64,000 nucleotides of DNA, taken from a bacterium. Lineage in GTDB: Bacteria; Pseudomonadota; Alphaproteobacteria; Sphingomonadales; Sphingomonadaceae. The notes below the pieces were generated by a model. The model saw only the letters and a program-made list of their open reading frames with translations, was not told where the DNA came from and made no database searches. Shown in pieces: positions 23,474 through 32,579 of the stretch. The stretch's first letter is position 1, and each line of letters starts with the position of its first letter. The translations under genes and the position numbers were made by a program. The stretch spans positions 37,150 through 101,149 of the forward strand of contig JAVBXL010000220.1 of the NCBI GenBank assembly GCA_030824575.1. Direction: 5' to 3'.

Positions 23474-24084
23474 TGCATCGTCGCCCCGCCATCGCGCTCG
23501 ATCCGGCCGACAATCTGCATCAACTGGATGATCCGCTCACATCGTTCGGACAGCGTATCGGCCTCCAGCAAAGTCTGCTTGGCCGCCGGGTCGAACGGCA
23601 CGATCTGGGCAATGCCGTTGACCAGCGCGGTATCGTCCAGCTGCGACACCGCGGTCCAGTCCACCACATAACCCAAGGAATCCGCAAAGCGCCGCGATTC
23701 CTGCTCCAACGCCGCGCGTTCGACCATGTGCAGCACCTCATCCTCCTGCGGCGCTTGCTCGACATCGGCCTCGATCTGGCGAAATTGCGTCGGCACCTGC
23801 AATTCGCGCACCAGCCGAAACCGCGCCAGGCCGGTCAGCACGATATTGAACCGCCCGTCGTCCAGCGCCTCGATCTGGCTGACATGGCCCAGGCAGCCCA
23901 TATCGAACAGCGGCGGCACCGCCCCCGCCCCGCGCGGCTGGATCATGCCGATCCGCCGGTCGCGCGCCATCGCATCATGGATCAGCGCGCGGTATCGCGG
24001 CTCGAAAATATGCAGCGGCAGGTCCATCCCCGGCAGCAGCAGCGCGCCGGGCAAGGGAAAGATGGAGACGCGCGCGCGGTTCAT
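23470..24084 (-). CDS. LON substrate-binding-domain protein (204 aa)
   Basis: The protein begins [20 protein letters not shown] and [14 protein letters not shown], the signature of the N-terminal substrate-binding domain of Lon protease; no ATPase or protease domain follows. Such stand-alone proteins are common in alphaproteobacteria and their role is not defined. It sits between the thioredoxin-like gene (20-base gap) and Trm112 (overlap), suggesting one operon devoted to protein quality or modification. Confidence 0.85.
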   Translation of the reverse strand: MNRARVSIFPLPGALLLPGMDLPLHIFEPRYRALIHDAMARDRRIGMIQPRGAGAVPPLFDMGCLGHVSQIEALDDGRFNIVLTGLARFRLVRELQVPTQFRQIEADVEQAPQEDEVLHMVERAALEQESRRFADSLGYVVDWTAVSQLDDTALVNGIAQIVPFDPAAKQTLLEADTLSERCERIIQLMQIVGRIERDGGATMQ

Positions 24085-24103
24085 AGCTTGGGGGCCATGC
24101 CGG

Positions 24104-25015
24104 TCACGAAAACAGGATCTGGGACAGCTTGCGCCGCTGCCCCGACACCCACGGATCTTCCAGGCCCACAGCCTCGAATATGGTGAGCAGTTGCGCCCGC
24201 GCCGCGCCGTCCTTCCACGCCCGATCGCGCCGCACGATCTCCAGCAGCGCGTCCGCCGCGCCATCGCGGTCGCCATTGGCCATCAACCCGCCGGCCAGTT
24301 CGAACCGCGCTTCATGATCGTCGGGATCGGCGTCCACCTTCGCCTGCACGCTCGACAGGTCGGCCACCGGCTTCACGTCCCGCGCCAGCGCGATCGCCGC
24401 GCGCGCCTGGTCGATCGCGACATTCTTGGCGACATCGGCGGGCAGCGCATCCAGCACCGCTTCGGCCTCGTCCAGCCGCCCCAGCGCCACCAGCGCCCGC
24501 GCCAGGCCGGACACCACCTCGACATTGTCCGGCACCATCTCGGCGATCTGGCCGAACACCGACAGCGCGCGCTCGGCGTCGCCCGCCGCCAGCACCTCTT
24601 CGCCCATGGCGATCAGCGGCGCAATTTCCTGCAACTGCGCCTTTTCGTCGGATTCGATCGGCAATTGCGCCAGCAACTGATCGAGATATTGTTTAAGCTG
24701 CCCCTCGGTCCGCGCTTGGGTCAAGTCCGCGACCGGCTGCCCCTGGAATACCGCATAGACGGTCGGGATCGATTGCACCCGGAACTGGCTGGCGATGAAG
24801 CCATTCTCATCGACATTGACCTTGACCAGCTTGACGCCCTTGGCCGCATATTCGGCGCACACCTTCTCGATCACCGGGGCCAACTGCTTGCACGGGCCGC
24901 ACCATTCGGCCCAGAAATCGACGATCACCAACTGCGTGCGCGAAGGCTCCACCACATCCTGGCGAAACGCCTCTACCGCCGCCTTGTCGGCCTCGCTCAA
25001 TCCCAGGGTCGCCAC
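24104..25015 (-). CDS. Thioredoxin-TPR protein of the CnoX/YbbN type (303 aa)
   Basis: Residues about 20-125 form a thioredoxin domain with a redox-active WCGPC (C39, C42); residues about 130-300 form tetratricopeptide-like helices (GEEVLAAGDAERALSVFGQI and so on). CnoX proteins bind misfolding clients and hand them to GroEL or DnaK. E. coli CnoX lacks the first cysteine, whereas this one keeps both, so it may retain thiol activity. First gene of the trx-LON-Trm112 operon. Confidence 0.87.
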   Translation of the reverse strand: MATLGLSEADKAAVEAFRQDVVEPSRTQLVIVDFWAEWCGPCKQLAPVIEKVCAEYAAKGVKLVKVNVDENGFIASQFRVQSIPTVYAVFQGQPVADLTQARTEGQLKQYLDQLLAQLPIESDEKAQLQEIAPLIAMGEEVLAAGDAERALSVFGQIAEMVPDNVEVVSGLARALVALGRLDEAEAVLDALPADVAKNVAIDQARAAIALARDVKPVADLSSVQAKVDADPDDHEARFELAGGLMANGDRDGAADALLEIVRRDRAWKDGAARAQLLTIFEAVGLEDPWVSGQRRKLSQILFS

Positions 25016-25159
25016 GCTTCATTCTCCTGTCCATGCGGTCATCCGCCGCCGTCATACCGCGCCTTATGTGGGGCGTCACCCCTCACGGACAAGGCGGCCG
25101 GACTTTAAGACAGCCGAACCCGCCCGGACGGCGGAAAGGATAAGCGATGGCGCTGCTCG

Positions 25160-25206
25160 GAGTCTGTCTCGAAACGCGCCTTTGGCGCATTCCGAGACAG
25201 ACTCTC
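25160..25206. repeat. Palindromic repeat, family 1, copy 2
   Basis: GAGTCTGTCTCG and its inverse CGAGACAGACTC flank an inner GCGC...GCGC stem, giving a near-perfect cruciform. The outer arm is shared with 14616-14692. It overlaps the stop codon region of the DUF2141 gene and could terminate that transcript. Confidence 0.75.
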
Positions 25207-25642
25207 AGAGAAAATATTTGAGCCTGATCGTCTGCTCCACCGGCGCGCCCGCCACCGTAAAGCGTGCCGACCCGAAACTCGGCGCACCGAAGCGCAACAC
25301 CGGATTGCGCGAAAAACCTACCCCCTCGCGCGGGATGCCCATGAACGTGTCCAGCTTGCCATTGCCATTTTCGTCATGGACGATGGCGATCGCATAATCG
25401 CCCGGCGCGACCGTGCCCAGCGGGATCGGCCCGTTCTTGACCGGCACCGCGAGATGCCGCTTGTCAGGGTCTTTGGTGCAATCGGGAAAATGATCGGCCG
25501 ACCGGGTGACGCACACCAATATCTGCCCCTTTTGGGACCGCAACCCCTCCAGAACGACCGTCAGCATCTGTGGCTGGCCAGCCGGAGCCGCCGCCGTCAA
25601 TCCCGCCATGGCCAGTAACAGCACCCGTCGTCCAAGGCTCAC
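25205..25642 (-). CDS. DUF2141 secreted protein (145 aa)
   Basis: A Sec signal peptide (VLLLAMAGLTAAAPA) is followed by a beta-sandwich-type DUF2141 domain: LEGLRSQKGQILVCVTRSAD, GTVAPGDYAIAIVHDENGNG, then MGIPREGVGFSRNP. The family is periplasmic, often near sterol or carotenoid genes, and has no known activity. Here it is translationally coupled (ATGA overlap) to a fatty acid hydroxylase-like gene, suggesting they act together on lipids. Confidence 0.85.
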   Translation of the reverse strand: MSLGRRVLLLAMAGLTAAAPAGQPQMLTVVLEGLRSQKGQILVCVTRSADHFPDCTKDPDKRHLAVPVKNGPIPLGTVAPGDYAIAIVHDENGNGKLDTFMGIPREGVGFSRNPVLRFGAPSFGSARFTVAGAPVEQTIRLKYFL

Positions 25643-26367
25643 GCACCCACCTTCTTGAAATCGCCCAATCCCTTATCGGTGCCGCACAGACGGTCCCAGA
25701 CACGGAAGTACAGCCCATAATTACAGTTATACTGGTCATGATGCCGCTGATGATGGGTCGCGGTGATCAACCACCCGCCCATCGGCCCGCGCACCATCCA
25801 TCGGGGAAACATCTCCCACCCCATATGGTTGCTCACGCCCATGACGGTCATGATCGTCAGCACGCACCCCAGCGCGCCGACATGAATGGGGATCAGGAAC
25901 ACCAAAGCCGGGATCACCACCGCCCCGGTCAGCGCCTCCCAGGGATGAAAACTCATCGCCGCCCAGGCGGTCGGCGGTCGGCTGGCATGATGCACCGCAT
26001 GGGCGATGCGGAACAGCTTGGGCCGGTGCATCCAGCGATGCGTCCAGTAAAACCACGTATCGTGCGCGGCGAGATACAGCAGCACCGACACCGGCAGCCA
26101 CCACAGCGGAAAGGCGTGCACGTCGCTATAGATGCGCGTCCAGCCCCGTTCCTGCCAGCCCCATGCGACCACGCCCGCGGGCACTCCATAGATCAGCGCG
26201 GACGCCAGCGACCAGCCAATCTCGCGCCCCATCTGCTTTTCCAGGCCGCGATACAGCCCCGGCTGGCGAATCCGCGTCGCCAGCGCAAACCCGCCGCTCG
26301 CCAGCAGATAACGCACGCCAACAATGGCGCTCATCGCCAGAGCGGACAGGAGGATGGCTGCGACCAT
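25639..26367 (-). CDS. Sterol desaturase/fatty acid hydroxylase-family membrane protein (242 aa)
   Basis: The eight-histidine di-iron signature is complete: HDTWFYWTHRWMH, then FRIAHAVHHAS, then ATHHQRHHDQYNCNYG. Four or five transmembrane helices surround it. The family adds hydroxyl groups or double bonds to lipids; in sphingomonads candidates include carotenoid or hopanoid/sphingolipid hydroxylation. The start MVAAILLSALA at 26367 is chosen since the longer reading runs into apparently non-coding DNA. Confidence 0.87.
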   Translation of the reverse strand: MVAAILLSALAMSAIVGVRYLLASGGFALATRIRQPGLYRGLEKQMGREIGWSLASALIYGVPAGVVAWGWQERGWTRIYSDVHAFPLWWLPVSVLLYLAAHDTWFYWTHRWMHRPKLFRIAHAVHHASRPPTAWAAMSFHPWEALTGAVVIPALVFLIPIHVGALGCVLTIMTVMGVSNHMGWEMFPRWMVRGPMGGWLITATHHQRHHDQYNCNYGLYFRVWDRLCGTDKGLGDFKKVGA

Positions 26368-26568
26368 GGGGGGTCTATACAGACTTCTTGATAGGTGACG
26401 AATAGGGTTGGTCGAGATTTCGTCCAGATGGAGCCGAAAAGTGTGATTTTCGAGCACCTCGGAACGAGTCACGCGCCTCGGTCCGACGCAGCCTACTCAA
26501 AGTAGGTGAGCACCGAAACGCAGAAAAGTGCGCTTTGCAGGCCCATATTGGCGGAATATCGGCCGACC

Positions 26569-27459
26569 CTATGTCCGCGGCCGCGCCTGGCGATAGCTCC
26601 CCAACTGCCGCACCCATTTGGTATGGAACTCCAACTCCGCCAGCGCCCGGTCCACCGCCGGGTCGCCCGGCATCCCCTCGATGTCGCAGAAAAACTCGGT
26701 CGCGGCGAAACTCGCGCCGCGCTGATAGCTTTCCAGCTTGGTCATATTGACCCCGTTGGTCGCAAAGCCGCCCATCGCCTTATAAAGCGCGGCGGGCACG
26801 TTCTTCACCTCGAACAGGAATGTCGTCATCACCGGCCCGACATTGGCGACCGGCATCCTGCCCTCCTGCGCCAGCACCAGGAAGCGGGTCATATTATCGT
26901 CGCTATCCTCGATATTCTCGGCGATCAGGCGCAGGCCGTACAGTTCCGCCGCCAGATAGGGCGCGATCGCCCCTTCGCCGGGCAGCCGCGTTTCCGCCAC
27001 CAGCGCCGCCGCGCCCGCGGTATCGGCATAGGCGACCGGCTGGATGCCCCGCTCGCGCAGATAATGGCGGCACTGGCCCAGCGCCTGCGGGTGGCTGATC
27101 GCGCTCTTCACCGGGCTGTCGTCGGGCGCCATCAGGCAATGGCGGATGCGCAGGAAATATTCGTCGACGATGGCCAGCCCCGATTCGGGCAGCAGGAAAT
27201 GCATGTCCGCCACCCGGCCGTGCAGGCTGTTTTCAATGGGAATGATCGCCCGCGCCGCCAGGCCATTACGCACCGCATCGATCGCATCCTCGAACGCGAA
27301 GCAGGGCAGCGGCACGCAATCGGGGGCATAGCCCAATGCGGCCAGATGCGAATTGGCGCCGGGCGCGCCCTGATAGGCGACGGCGCGCGCCGGGTCGGCG
27401 GCGGCCTTTTGCGCGAGTTGCGCGACGATCGCGCGGGCGGGGGCGGGATAATTTTCCAT
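26569..27459 (-). CDS. pheA: Prephenate dehydratase with ACT domain (296 aa)
   Basis: Converts prephenate to phenylpyruvate in phenylalanine synthesis. The start MENYPAPARAIVAQLAQ precedes AVAYQGAPGANSHLAAL. Catalytic-domain landmarks are IIPIENSLHGRVAD, ISHPQALGQC and the TRF motif in DDNMTRFLVL. A C-terminal ACT domain (about 200-280) contains ALYKAMGGFATNGVNMTKLES, the phenylalanine-binding GxNxTxLES-like motif. Divergent from the cytochrome c gene. Confidence 0.93.
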   Translation of the reverse strand: MENYPAPARAIVAQLAQKAAADPARAVAYQGAPGANSHLAALGYAPDCVPLPCFAFEDAIDAVRNGLAARAIIPIENSLHGRVADMHFLLPESGLAIVDEYFLRIRHCLMAPDDSPVKSAISHPQALGQCRHYLRERGIQPVAYADTAGAAALVAETRLPGEGAIAPYLAAELYGLRLIAENIEDSDDNMTRFLVLAQEGRMPVANVGPVMTTFLFEVKNVPAALYKAMGGFATNGVNMTKLESYQRGASFAATEFFCDIEGMPGDPAVDRALAELEFHTKWVRQLGSYRQARPRT

Positions 27460-27644
27460 GGCTGGCTGCGCGCTTAGGGTTTCACCCGCCCCCGTGCAAG
27501 CATCGCCGCGGCGTCCGCGCACGCAAAGGGCGATTTACCGAGCCAACCCGGCTTGCATGGTGGCGTGTCCGCCATTATGGCAGCGCACAAGAGGGGGCGC
27601 GGAAGACAGCCGCCAGAACAGAAGCGCAAGGGAAATCGAGCGAA

Positions 27645-28274
27645 ATGGGCGATCGTTTCAACACCGTGGCGGGCTGGGCTTTGTTTGCGGGGATCATTGC
27701 GCTGGGCGGCGCGATCGTCAGCTCCAAATATTTCCATGACGAACGGCCCGAAAAGATGGGCTATGCGATCGAAGGCGTCGAAGCCGAGGGCGAAGGCGGC
27801 GGCGGCAGCGGCCCCGGCCTCAACACCTTGCTCGCCAGCGCCGATGTCGCGGCCGGTGAAAAGGTGTTCGCCAAATGCGCCGCCTGCCACACCGTCAACC
27901 AGGGCGGCGCCAACGGCATCGGCCCCAACCTCTATGCCACGGTCGGCGAAGCGATCGCGGTCGGCAAGGGCGGCTTCGCCTTCTCGGACGCACTCAAGAG
28001 CAAGGGCGGCAACTGGTCCTTCGAAAATCTCGACCATTGGCTGAAAAGCCCGCGTGAATTTGCGCCCGGCACCAAGATGACCTTCGCGGGCCTTGGCAAC
28101 CCAGCCGACCGCGCCAACCTGATCGCCTGGCTGAACACGCAAGGCTCCAACCTCCCCCTCCCCGCCGCCGACGCCGCGCCGGCCGCTGCGGAAGGCGCAA
28201 ACGCCGCCGAAGCGGGCAACGCCGCCAATGCGGCCGAAGCCCCCGCAGCGAACGCGACCAACGCCAGCCAATAA
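27645..28274 (+). CDS. Membrane-anchored cytochrome c (209 aa)
   Basis: An uncleaved N-terminal transmembrane anchor (AGWALFAGIIALGGAIVSS) leads into a class I cytochrome c with CAACH haem motif, IGPNLYATVGEAIAVG and axial methionine in GTKMTFAGL. This is the CycM/cytochrome c552 type that carries electrons from the bc1 complex to the terminal oxidase. The last ~40 residues are an Ala/Asn/Glu repeat tail of no evident function. Start ATG 27645 is the first that gives the anchor directly. Confidence 0.88.
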   Translation: MGDRFNTVAGWALFAGIIALGGAIVSSKYFHDERPEKMGYAIEGVEAEGEGGGGSGPGLNTLLASADVAAGEKVFAKCAACHTVNQGGANGIGPNLYATVGEAIAVGKGGFAFSDALKSKGGNWSFENLDHWLKSPREFAPGTKMTFAGLGNPADRANLIAWLNTQGSNLPLPAADAAPAAAEGANAAEAGNAANAAEAPAANATNASQ

Positions 28275-28791
28275 GCGGCGTCACAGACCAAACGACAAAG
28301 GGCGCGGCACTGGTTGTCGCGCCCTTTGTCGTTTGGGTTGATTGCGTCCGCAGCGAAGCGACCTTGGTGTGTAACGTGATGGCGGATTTGGGGTAGGTTA
28401 CAGATCCCCCACTCCTATGCCGTCATCTCCGCATAGGCGGGTCGGTGGAGAGGCACGCGACTATTCGCGCGACAATGACGAAAAGGGGCGGGAAGCGGGA
28501 CTTGCGGGCTACGGCTGGGTATAGCCCGATGGCGGCCGTTTCACGGCGACGGAAAACCCCGCCCGTGGGGTTGTCGGGCGCTTTCACAATCCGACGGTGT
28601 TTTTCGAACATCAAAACAGACGTGCAGCGCCATTCATTCAAACTGCTGAACTACGCCTGACAGTCGTATGTTTGCCGCCGCTCCTGGATGGCGTCCCGCC
28701 CCTTGATCAGAAGATCTCCGACACCTTGGGATTGCGATCGAACGCAATTGGCCTAATCGTGAATGGCTTACGGAACAGCGGGAGTGGAGGC
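28275..28791. other. 517-base region between cytochrome c and an unknown membrane protein
   Basis: The first 60 bases hold the terminator at 28291-28334. The rest has no convincing gene. A 72-codon minus-strand reading frame (28423-28641) and a 71-codon plus-strand frame lack start signals and neighbours. Base composition falls from the surrounding level toward the membrane protein gene, suggesting the left edge of an insertion lies around 28340-28450. Confidence 0.4.
28291..28334 (+). terminator. Intrinsic terminator after the cytochrome c gene
   Basis: AACGACAAAGGGCGCG and its exact inverse CGCGCCCTTTGTCGTT form a 16-base-pair stem around an 11-12 base loop. It follows the cytochrome c stop by 16 bases. 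The A- and T-containing ends could support termination in either direction. Confidence 0.8.
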
Positions 28792-29619
28792 ATGAATAGC
28801 CTATGCCAAGCATCATTGAGCGCGCTTCGGGGGATGATATGCGGAGTATCTGAGAGCTATTGTTTGGGCGCAAAAGCCATGATTTCTGCGTCCTCTATCC
28901 TTCTGCTGGCAGCGCTTCCCGAATTCGCGCAGCATATAGTGGAAATTAAAATCGGGATGTTCGATAGCTTGGCTGCAGCGCGTCGGCTTCAAGGTTTGCC
29001 GATCAGGGAGTATTTTGGATACCCAAAGGTCGTAGCGGTTTGGATCGCAGCATTTTTGGTTGCTCGGTTTTGGGCTAACGGTGGCTCTGTTCGCGCAGCA
29101 GTCTCAGTGCCATTAAAAGTTTTAGGGAAAGTCGCTGTTGGATTGATCGCGATAGTCGTGGGCGGAATCATCATCGTCAAATTATTCGTATCGATATCGC
29201 CAAATCTATCGATAGCCGCTTCGTTATCGTCGGGAATACTACAGGCGATGGGATTTCTTTGGCTGGTCGGCGTCTGGCTCGATCAAGCCCCTATTTCGTT
29301 AAAGGAGGCCTTCACCTCACGGGCACCGCATGCGCTGGTCTTACTCATAATTTTTCTCTTTTCGGTGCCTCTCACCCAAGGTGTTCACTTGGTCATTCAT
29401 AAGATTGTTCTCGGCCAGCCACCTATAGCCGTTTGGGGGCTTATGATTGTCGATGCCTTTATAGTCGTACCTTTTATTGCGGCACTGAATGGATCAGCCC
29501 TGTTTGTCGGCTATCGTAGCGGCGCAACATGGACGGGGTGGGTGGGTGGCCGACCGTCAGCTTTCTCCCTGACGACAATCGGGTGCTTTGCGTCGGCGTC
29601 CGCTTCCGAGCATCGATGA
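28792..29619 (+). CDS. Unknown multi-pass membrane protein in an AT-richer patch (275 aa)
   Basis: No family is recognised. At least five hydrophobic segments are evident, for example VVAVWIAAFLVARFW, VAVGLIAIVVGGIIIVKLF, LQAMGFLWLVGVWL, LVLLIIFLFSVPL and MIVDAFIVVPFIAAL. The ATG at 28792 follows GGAGTGGAGG. Codon use is plainly unlike the neighbours (frequent A/T third positions), which points to recent acquisition. Its 3' end is 69 bases from the convergent CorC-type gene. Confidence 0.6.
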   Translation: MNSLCQASLSALRGMICGVSESYCLGAKAMISASSILLLAALPEFAQHIVEIKIGMFDSLAAARRLQGLPIREYFGYPKVVAVWIAAFLVARFWANGGSVRAAVSVPLKVLGKVAVGLIAIVVGGIIIVKLFVSISPNLSIAASLSSGILQAMGFLWLVGVWLDQAPISLKEAFTSRAPHALVLLIIFLFSVPLTQGVHLVIHKIVLGQPPIAVWGLMIVDAFIVVPFIAALNGSALFVGYRSGATWTGWVGGRPSAFSLTTIGCFASASASEHR

Positions 29620-29688
29620 AGGTCAAATTAACGATCTGCTACGGTCATTGCAGCCACGCTTCGTCGCTTTGCCGAAAAGGGCAGCCCC

Positions 29689-31014
29689 CTACCGCTCCGC
29701 CACCAGCAGCTTGTCGATCTTGCGCCCGTCCATGTCCACGATCTCGAATCGCCATCCCTGGTCGTCGATATAGTCGCCCACTTCCGGCAACCGCTTGAGC
29801 AGCCACAGCGCATGGCCCGCCACTGTCGCATAGTCGCGGTCTTCGGACAGGTCGATGCCGATCCGCTCGGCCAACTGGTCGATCGGCATCTGCCCCGACA
29901 CCAGCAGGCTGCCATCGTCCCGTTCGACCATGTCCGGCTCGTCATAGGCGTCGCGGTCCGACGCGAAATGGCCCGCAATCGCCGACAGCAGGTCCGCCGG
30001 GGTCACGATCCCTTCGAAATGCCCATATTCGTCATGGACCATCACCATCGGCACGTCGGACCGGCGCAACACTTCCAGCGCGTCCATCGCATCGACCTGA
30101 TCCGGCACCACCTCCGCCCGGCGCATCAGCGCACCGACATTCAGCGATTCGCCCCGGAACAGCGCGGTCATGATGTCGCGCGCCTGGACGATGCCGATGA
30201 TATCCTCCACCGACCCGCGCCCCACCGGCAGGCGAGTATGCGGCGTATCGAGCAGCTTGGCGCGGATGGTCGCGTCGTCGGCGGCGATGTCGATCCAGTC
30301 GACGTCCATCCGCTGGGTCATCACCTCGCGCACCGGCCGGTCGGCCAGCCGCACGACGCCCGATATGATCGCCCGCTCGCTTTCCTCGATGATGCCCGAC
30401 TTGCTCGCCTCGGCGACGATCAGGTGCAGCTCCTCGGCGGTGACATGATGTTCCGATTCGCGGTCCAGCCGCAGCAGCTTGAAGATCAGGCTGCTCGACC
30501 CGTCCAGCACCCACACGATCGGCGCGGTGATCTTCGACAACCACAGCATCGGCGTCGCCATCACCACCGCGATCGGTTCTGGCGCGCGCAGCGCGAACTG
30601 CTTGGGCACCAGTTCGCCCACGATCAGCGACGCATAGGTGGTCAGGCCGATGACCAGCGCGAACCCGGCATTTTCCGCCAGATTGGGCGCCAGGCCCAGC
30701 ATCTGCATCCGTTCGCCCACCGGCCCGCCCAGGCTGGCGCCCGAATAGGCGCCGGTGCCGATGCCGATCAGGGTGATGCCGATCTGCACGGTGGACAGGA
30801 ATTTGCCCGGATCGCTCGCCAGCGCCAGCGCCGTGGTCGCGCCCTTGCGCCCGGCCTTCTCCAGCCCTTGCAGGCGCGGCTTGCGGGCCGACACGATGGC
30901 CAGCTCGGACATGGCGAAGACACCATTCAAGGCGACGAGCGCCAGGATGATGACAAGATCGGCCCATGGAAAGGGCGTCGGATTATGGAGGGGGATCGTG
31001 GCCATGGTGGTCAA
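29689..31014 (-). CDS. CorC/HlyC-type CNNM-CBS membrane protein (441 aa)
   Basis: Residues about 15-200 form a CNNM (DUF21) transmembrane domain with FAMSELAIVSARKPRL and VGELVPKQFAL. A CBS pair follows (about 215-340, beginning VREVMTQRMDVDWI) and then a CorC_HlyC domain at the end (LSEDRDYATVAGHALWLLKRLPEVGD). The family is linked to magnesium/cobalt efflux or membrane ion balance; the older haemolysin label is misleading. AGGAGG lies near the TTG start at 31014; the ATG at 31005 is equally possible. Confidence 0.88.
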   Translation of the reverse strand: MTTMATIPLHNPTPFPWADLVIILALVALNGVFAMSELAIVSARKPRLQGLEKAGRKGATTALALASDPGKFLSTVQIGITLIGIGTGAYSGASLGGPVGERMQMLGLAPNLAENAGFALVIGLTTYASLIVGELVPKQFALRAPEPIAVVMATPMLWLSKITAPIVWVLDGSSSLIFKLLRLDRESEHHVTAEELHLIVAEASKSGIIEESERAIISGVVRLADRPVREVMTQRMDVDWIDIAADDATIRAKLLDTPHTRLPVGRGSVEDIIGIVQARDIMTALFRGESLNVGALMRRAEVVPDQVDAMDALEVLRRSDVPMVMVHDEYGHFEGIVTPADLLSAIAGHFASDRDAYDEPDMVERDDGSLLVSGQMPIDQLAERIGIDLSEDRDYATVAGHALWLLKRLPEVGDYIDDQGWRFEIVDMDGRKIDKLLVAER

Positions 31015-31156
31015 CTACCTCCTATAACCGCTAATCTTTCAATTTCACAACATCCCCATCATTATCCGTTCAGTTCGCATGTGGAACAAAGGTCATACTC
31101 GCCCATTATGGGGGCAGTCGCTCCTCAGGGGCGCGAGAAGACAAGGGAATAGGACA

Positions 31157-31837
31157 ATGAGGATTTCTCACCGCATCATCGGCGCCGCAGGGCTGGCCGC
31201 CATGCTCGCCACCACAGCCTGCACCACGGACCCGACCACGGGCCAGCGCAGCATTTCGAAGGCGGCGATCGGCGGCATAGGCGGCGCGCTGGGCGGCTAT
31301 CTGCTGGGCGATCTGGTCGGCGGCCGCAACGACCGCACCGAAAAGATCCTGGGCGCGGGCATTGGTGCTGTCGCGGGCGCGGGCATCGGCGCCTATATGG
31401 ACGCCCAGGAACGCAAGCTGCGCGAGGAAACCGCCGGCAGCGGCGTGGACGTGATTCGCGACGGTGACAATCTGCTGCTGCGCATGCCCTCGGGCATCAC
31501 CTTCGCCTATAATCAGGCGGATGTTCAGCCGCAGTTCCAGCCGACGCTGAACGACGTCGCCTCGGTCCTGGCGCAATATCCCAAAACATATATCGACGTT
31601 TATGGCCACACCGACAGCGACGGTGCCGACGCCTATAACCAGACCCTGTCCGAACGCCGCGCCCAATCGGTCGCCAGCTATCTGGCGAGCAAGGGCGTCC
31701 AATCCGCCCGCATCGGCACCCGCGGCTTCGGCGAGACCCAGCCGATCGCGTCCAACGCCACCGAAGAAGGCAAGGCGGCCAACCGCCGTGTCGAAATCAA
31801 GATCGCCCCGGTCACCGAAGCCGACGTGAAGGGCTAA
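31157..31837 (+). CDS. OmpA-family peptidoglycan-binding lipoprotein (226 aa)
   Basis: A lipoprotein signal ends at TTAC (cysteine about residue 22). A glycine-zipper region (AIGGIGGALGGYLLGDLVGG, and GAGIGAVAGAGIGAYMD) is followed by the OmpA domain (about 110-220) with TYIDVYGHTDSDGAD, NQTLSERRAQSVASYL and AANRRVEIKI, the peptidoglycan-binding motif. This is the YiaD type that tethers the outer membrane to the cell wall. Divergent from the CorC-type gene. Confidence 0.9.
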   Translation: MRISHRIIGAAGLAAMLATTACTTDPTTGQRSISKAAIGGIGGALGGYLLGDLVGGRNDRTEKILGAGIGAVAGAGIGAYMDAQERKLREETAGSGVDVIRDGDNLLLRMPSGITFAYNQADVQPQFQPTLNDVASVLAQYPKTYIDVYGHTDSDGADAYNQTLSERRAQSVASYLASKGVQSARIGTRGFGETQPIASNATEEGKAANRRVEIKIAPVTEADVKG

Positions 31838-31847
31838 ACCACAATAT

Positions 31848-31955
31848 CCGTTCGTTTCGAGCGAAGTCGAGAAACGAGGCAAAGCCGAGTTTAGCGAAGC
31901 TAAACGCTAGGCGCATTGCTAACCGCTTCTCGACACGCTCGAAGCCAACGGAATT
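31848..31955. repeat. Intergenic inverted repeat (GTTCG..GAAGTCGAG type), copy 1
   Basis: CCGTTCGTTTCGAGCGAAGTCG and the opposite arm TTCTCGACACGCTCGAAG...CGGA bracket about 60 bases. It occupies the space between the convergent OmpA lipoprotein and MarC genes. Related copies lie at 36460, 43007, 46319 and 50222. Confidence 0.7.
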
Positions 31956-31961
31956 GTTCCG

Positions 31962-32579
31962 TTAAAAACTAGCCTTCAGCCCGTCGATGACGAACTGCGC
32001 CGCCAGCGCCGCCAGCAGCACGCCCAGCAGCCGCGTAATCACTGCCTCTATCTTGCGCCCCAGCAGCGCCATCAGCGGCCCTGCCGCCAGCAACGATCCC
32101 AACATCAGAAGCAACGTCACTAGCACTGCGCCCAGCACTACCAGCCGCTCCGACAAACCGTCGGCCCGCGACATCAGCAGCATGACCGTGGCGATCGACC
32201 CCGGCCCCGCGATCATCGGCATCGCCATCGGAAAGACGGAGACATCCTCCACCTCCGGCGTCTCCGCGATCTTCTGTGCCCGGTCCTCGCGCCGCTCGGT
32301 GCGCTTCTCGAACACCATGTCCATCGCGATCAGGAACAGCATGATCCCGCCCGCGATGCGAAAACTGTCGAGCGCGATGCCCAGCGTGCCGAGCAACTGC
32401 TTACCCCACAATGCGAACACGAACAGGATCGCCGCGGCAATCCCCACGGCCCGGATCGCCATCGCCCGCCGCTGCGCCGGGCTGGCACCATTGGTCAGGC
32501 TGGCATAGATCGGCGCGCAGCCGGGCGGATCGATGACGACGAACAACGTCACGAACGCGGAAATGAACAGCTCGATCAT
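31962..32579 (-). CDS. MarC-family integral membrane protein (205 aa)
   Basis: Six hydrophobic helices and the family motifs LFVVIDPPGCAPIYASLT near the N-terminus and ALPLA-like region MPMIAGPGSIATVML. MarC proteins (UPF0056) have no confirmed transport substrate and are not multidrug pumps as once thought. The ATG overlaps the stop of the preceding exported protein gene by four bases, so it is the last gene of the YggT-YggU-folD run. Confidence 0.88.
   Translation of the reverse strand: MIELFISAFVTLFVVIDPPGCAPIYASLTNGASPAQRRAMAIRAVGIAAAILFVFALWGKQLLGTLGIALDSFRIAGGIMLFLIAMDMVFEKRTERREDRAQKIAETPEVEDVSVFPMAMPMIAGPGSIATVMLLMSRADGLSERLVVLGAVLVTLLLMLGSLLAAGPLMALLGRKIEAVITRLLGVLLAALAAQFVIDGLKASF

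Noticed and set aside
28423..28641. 72-codon minus-strand frame (and 71-codon plus-strand frame at 28445-28660)
   Set aside because: No ribosome binding site, no neighbours or recognisable domain; the N-terminal part looked slightly like small phage proteins, but I could not support it.
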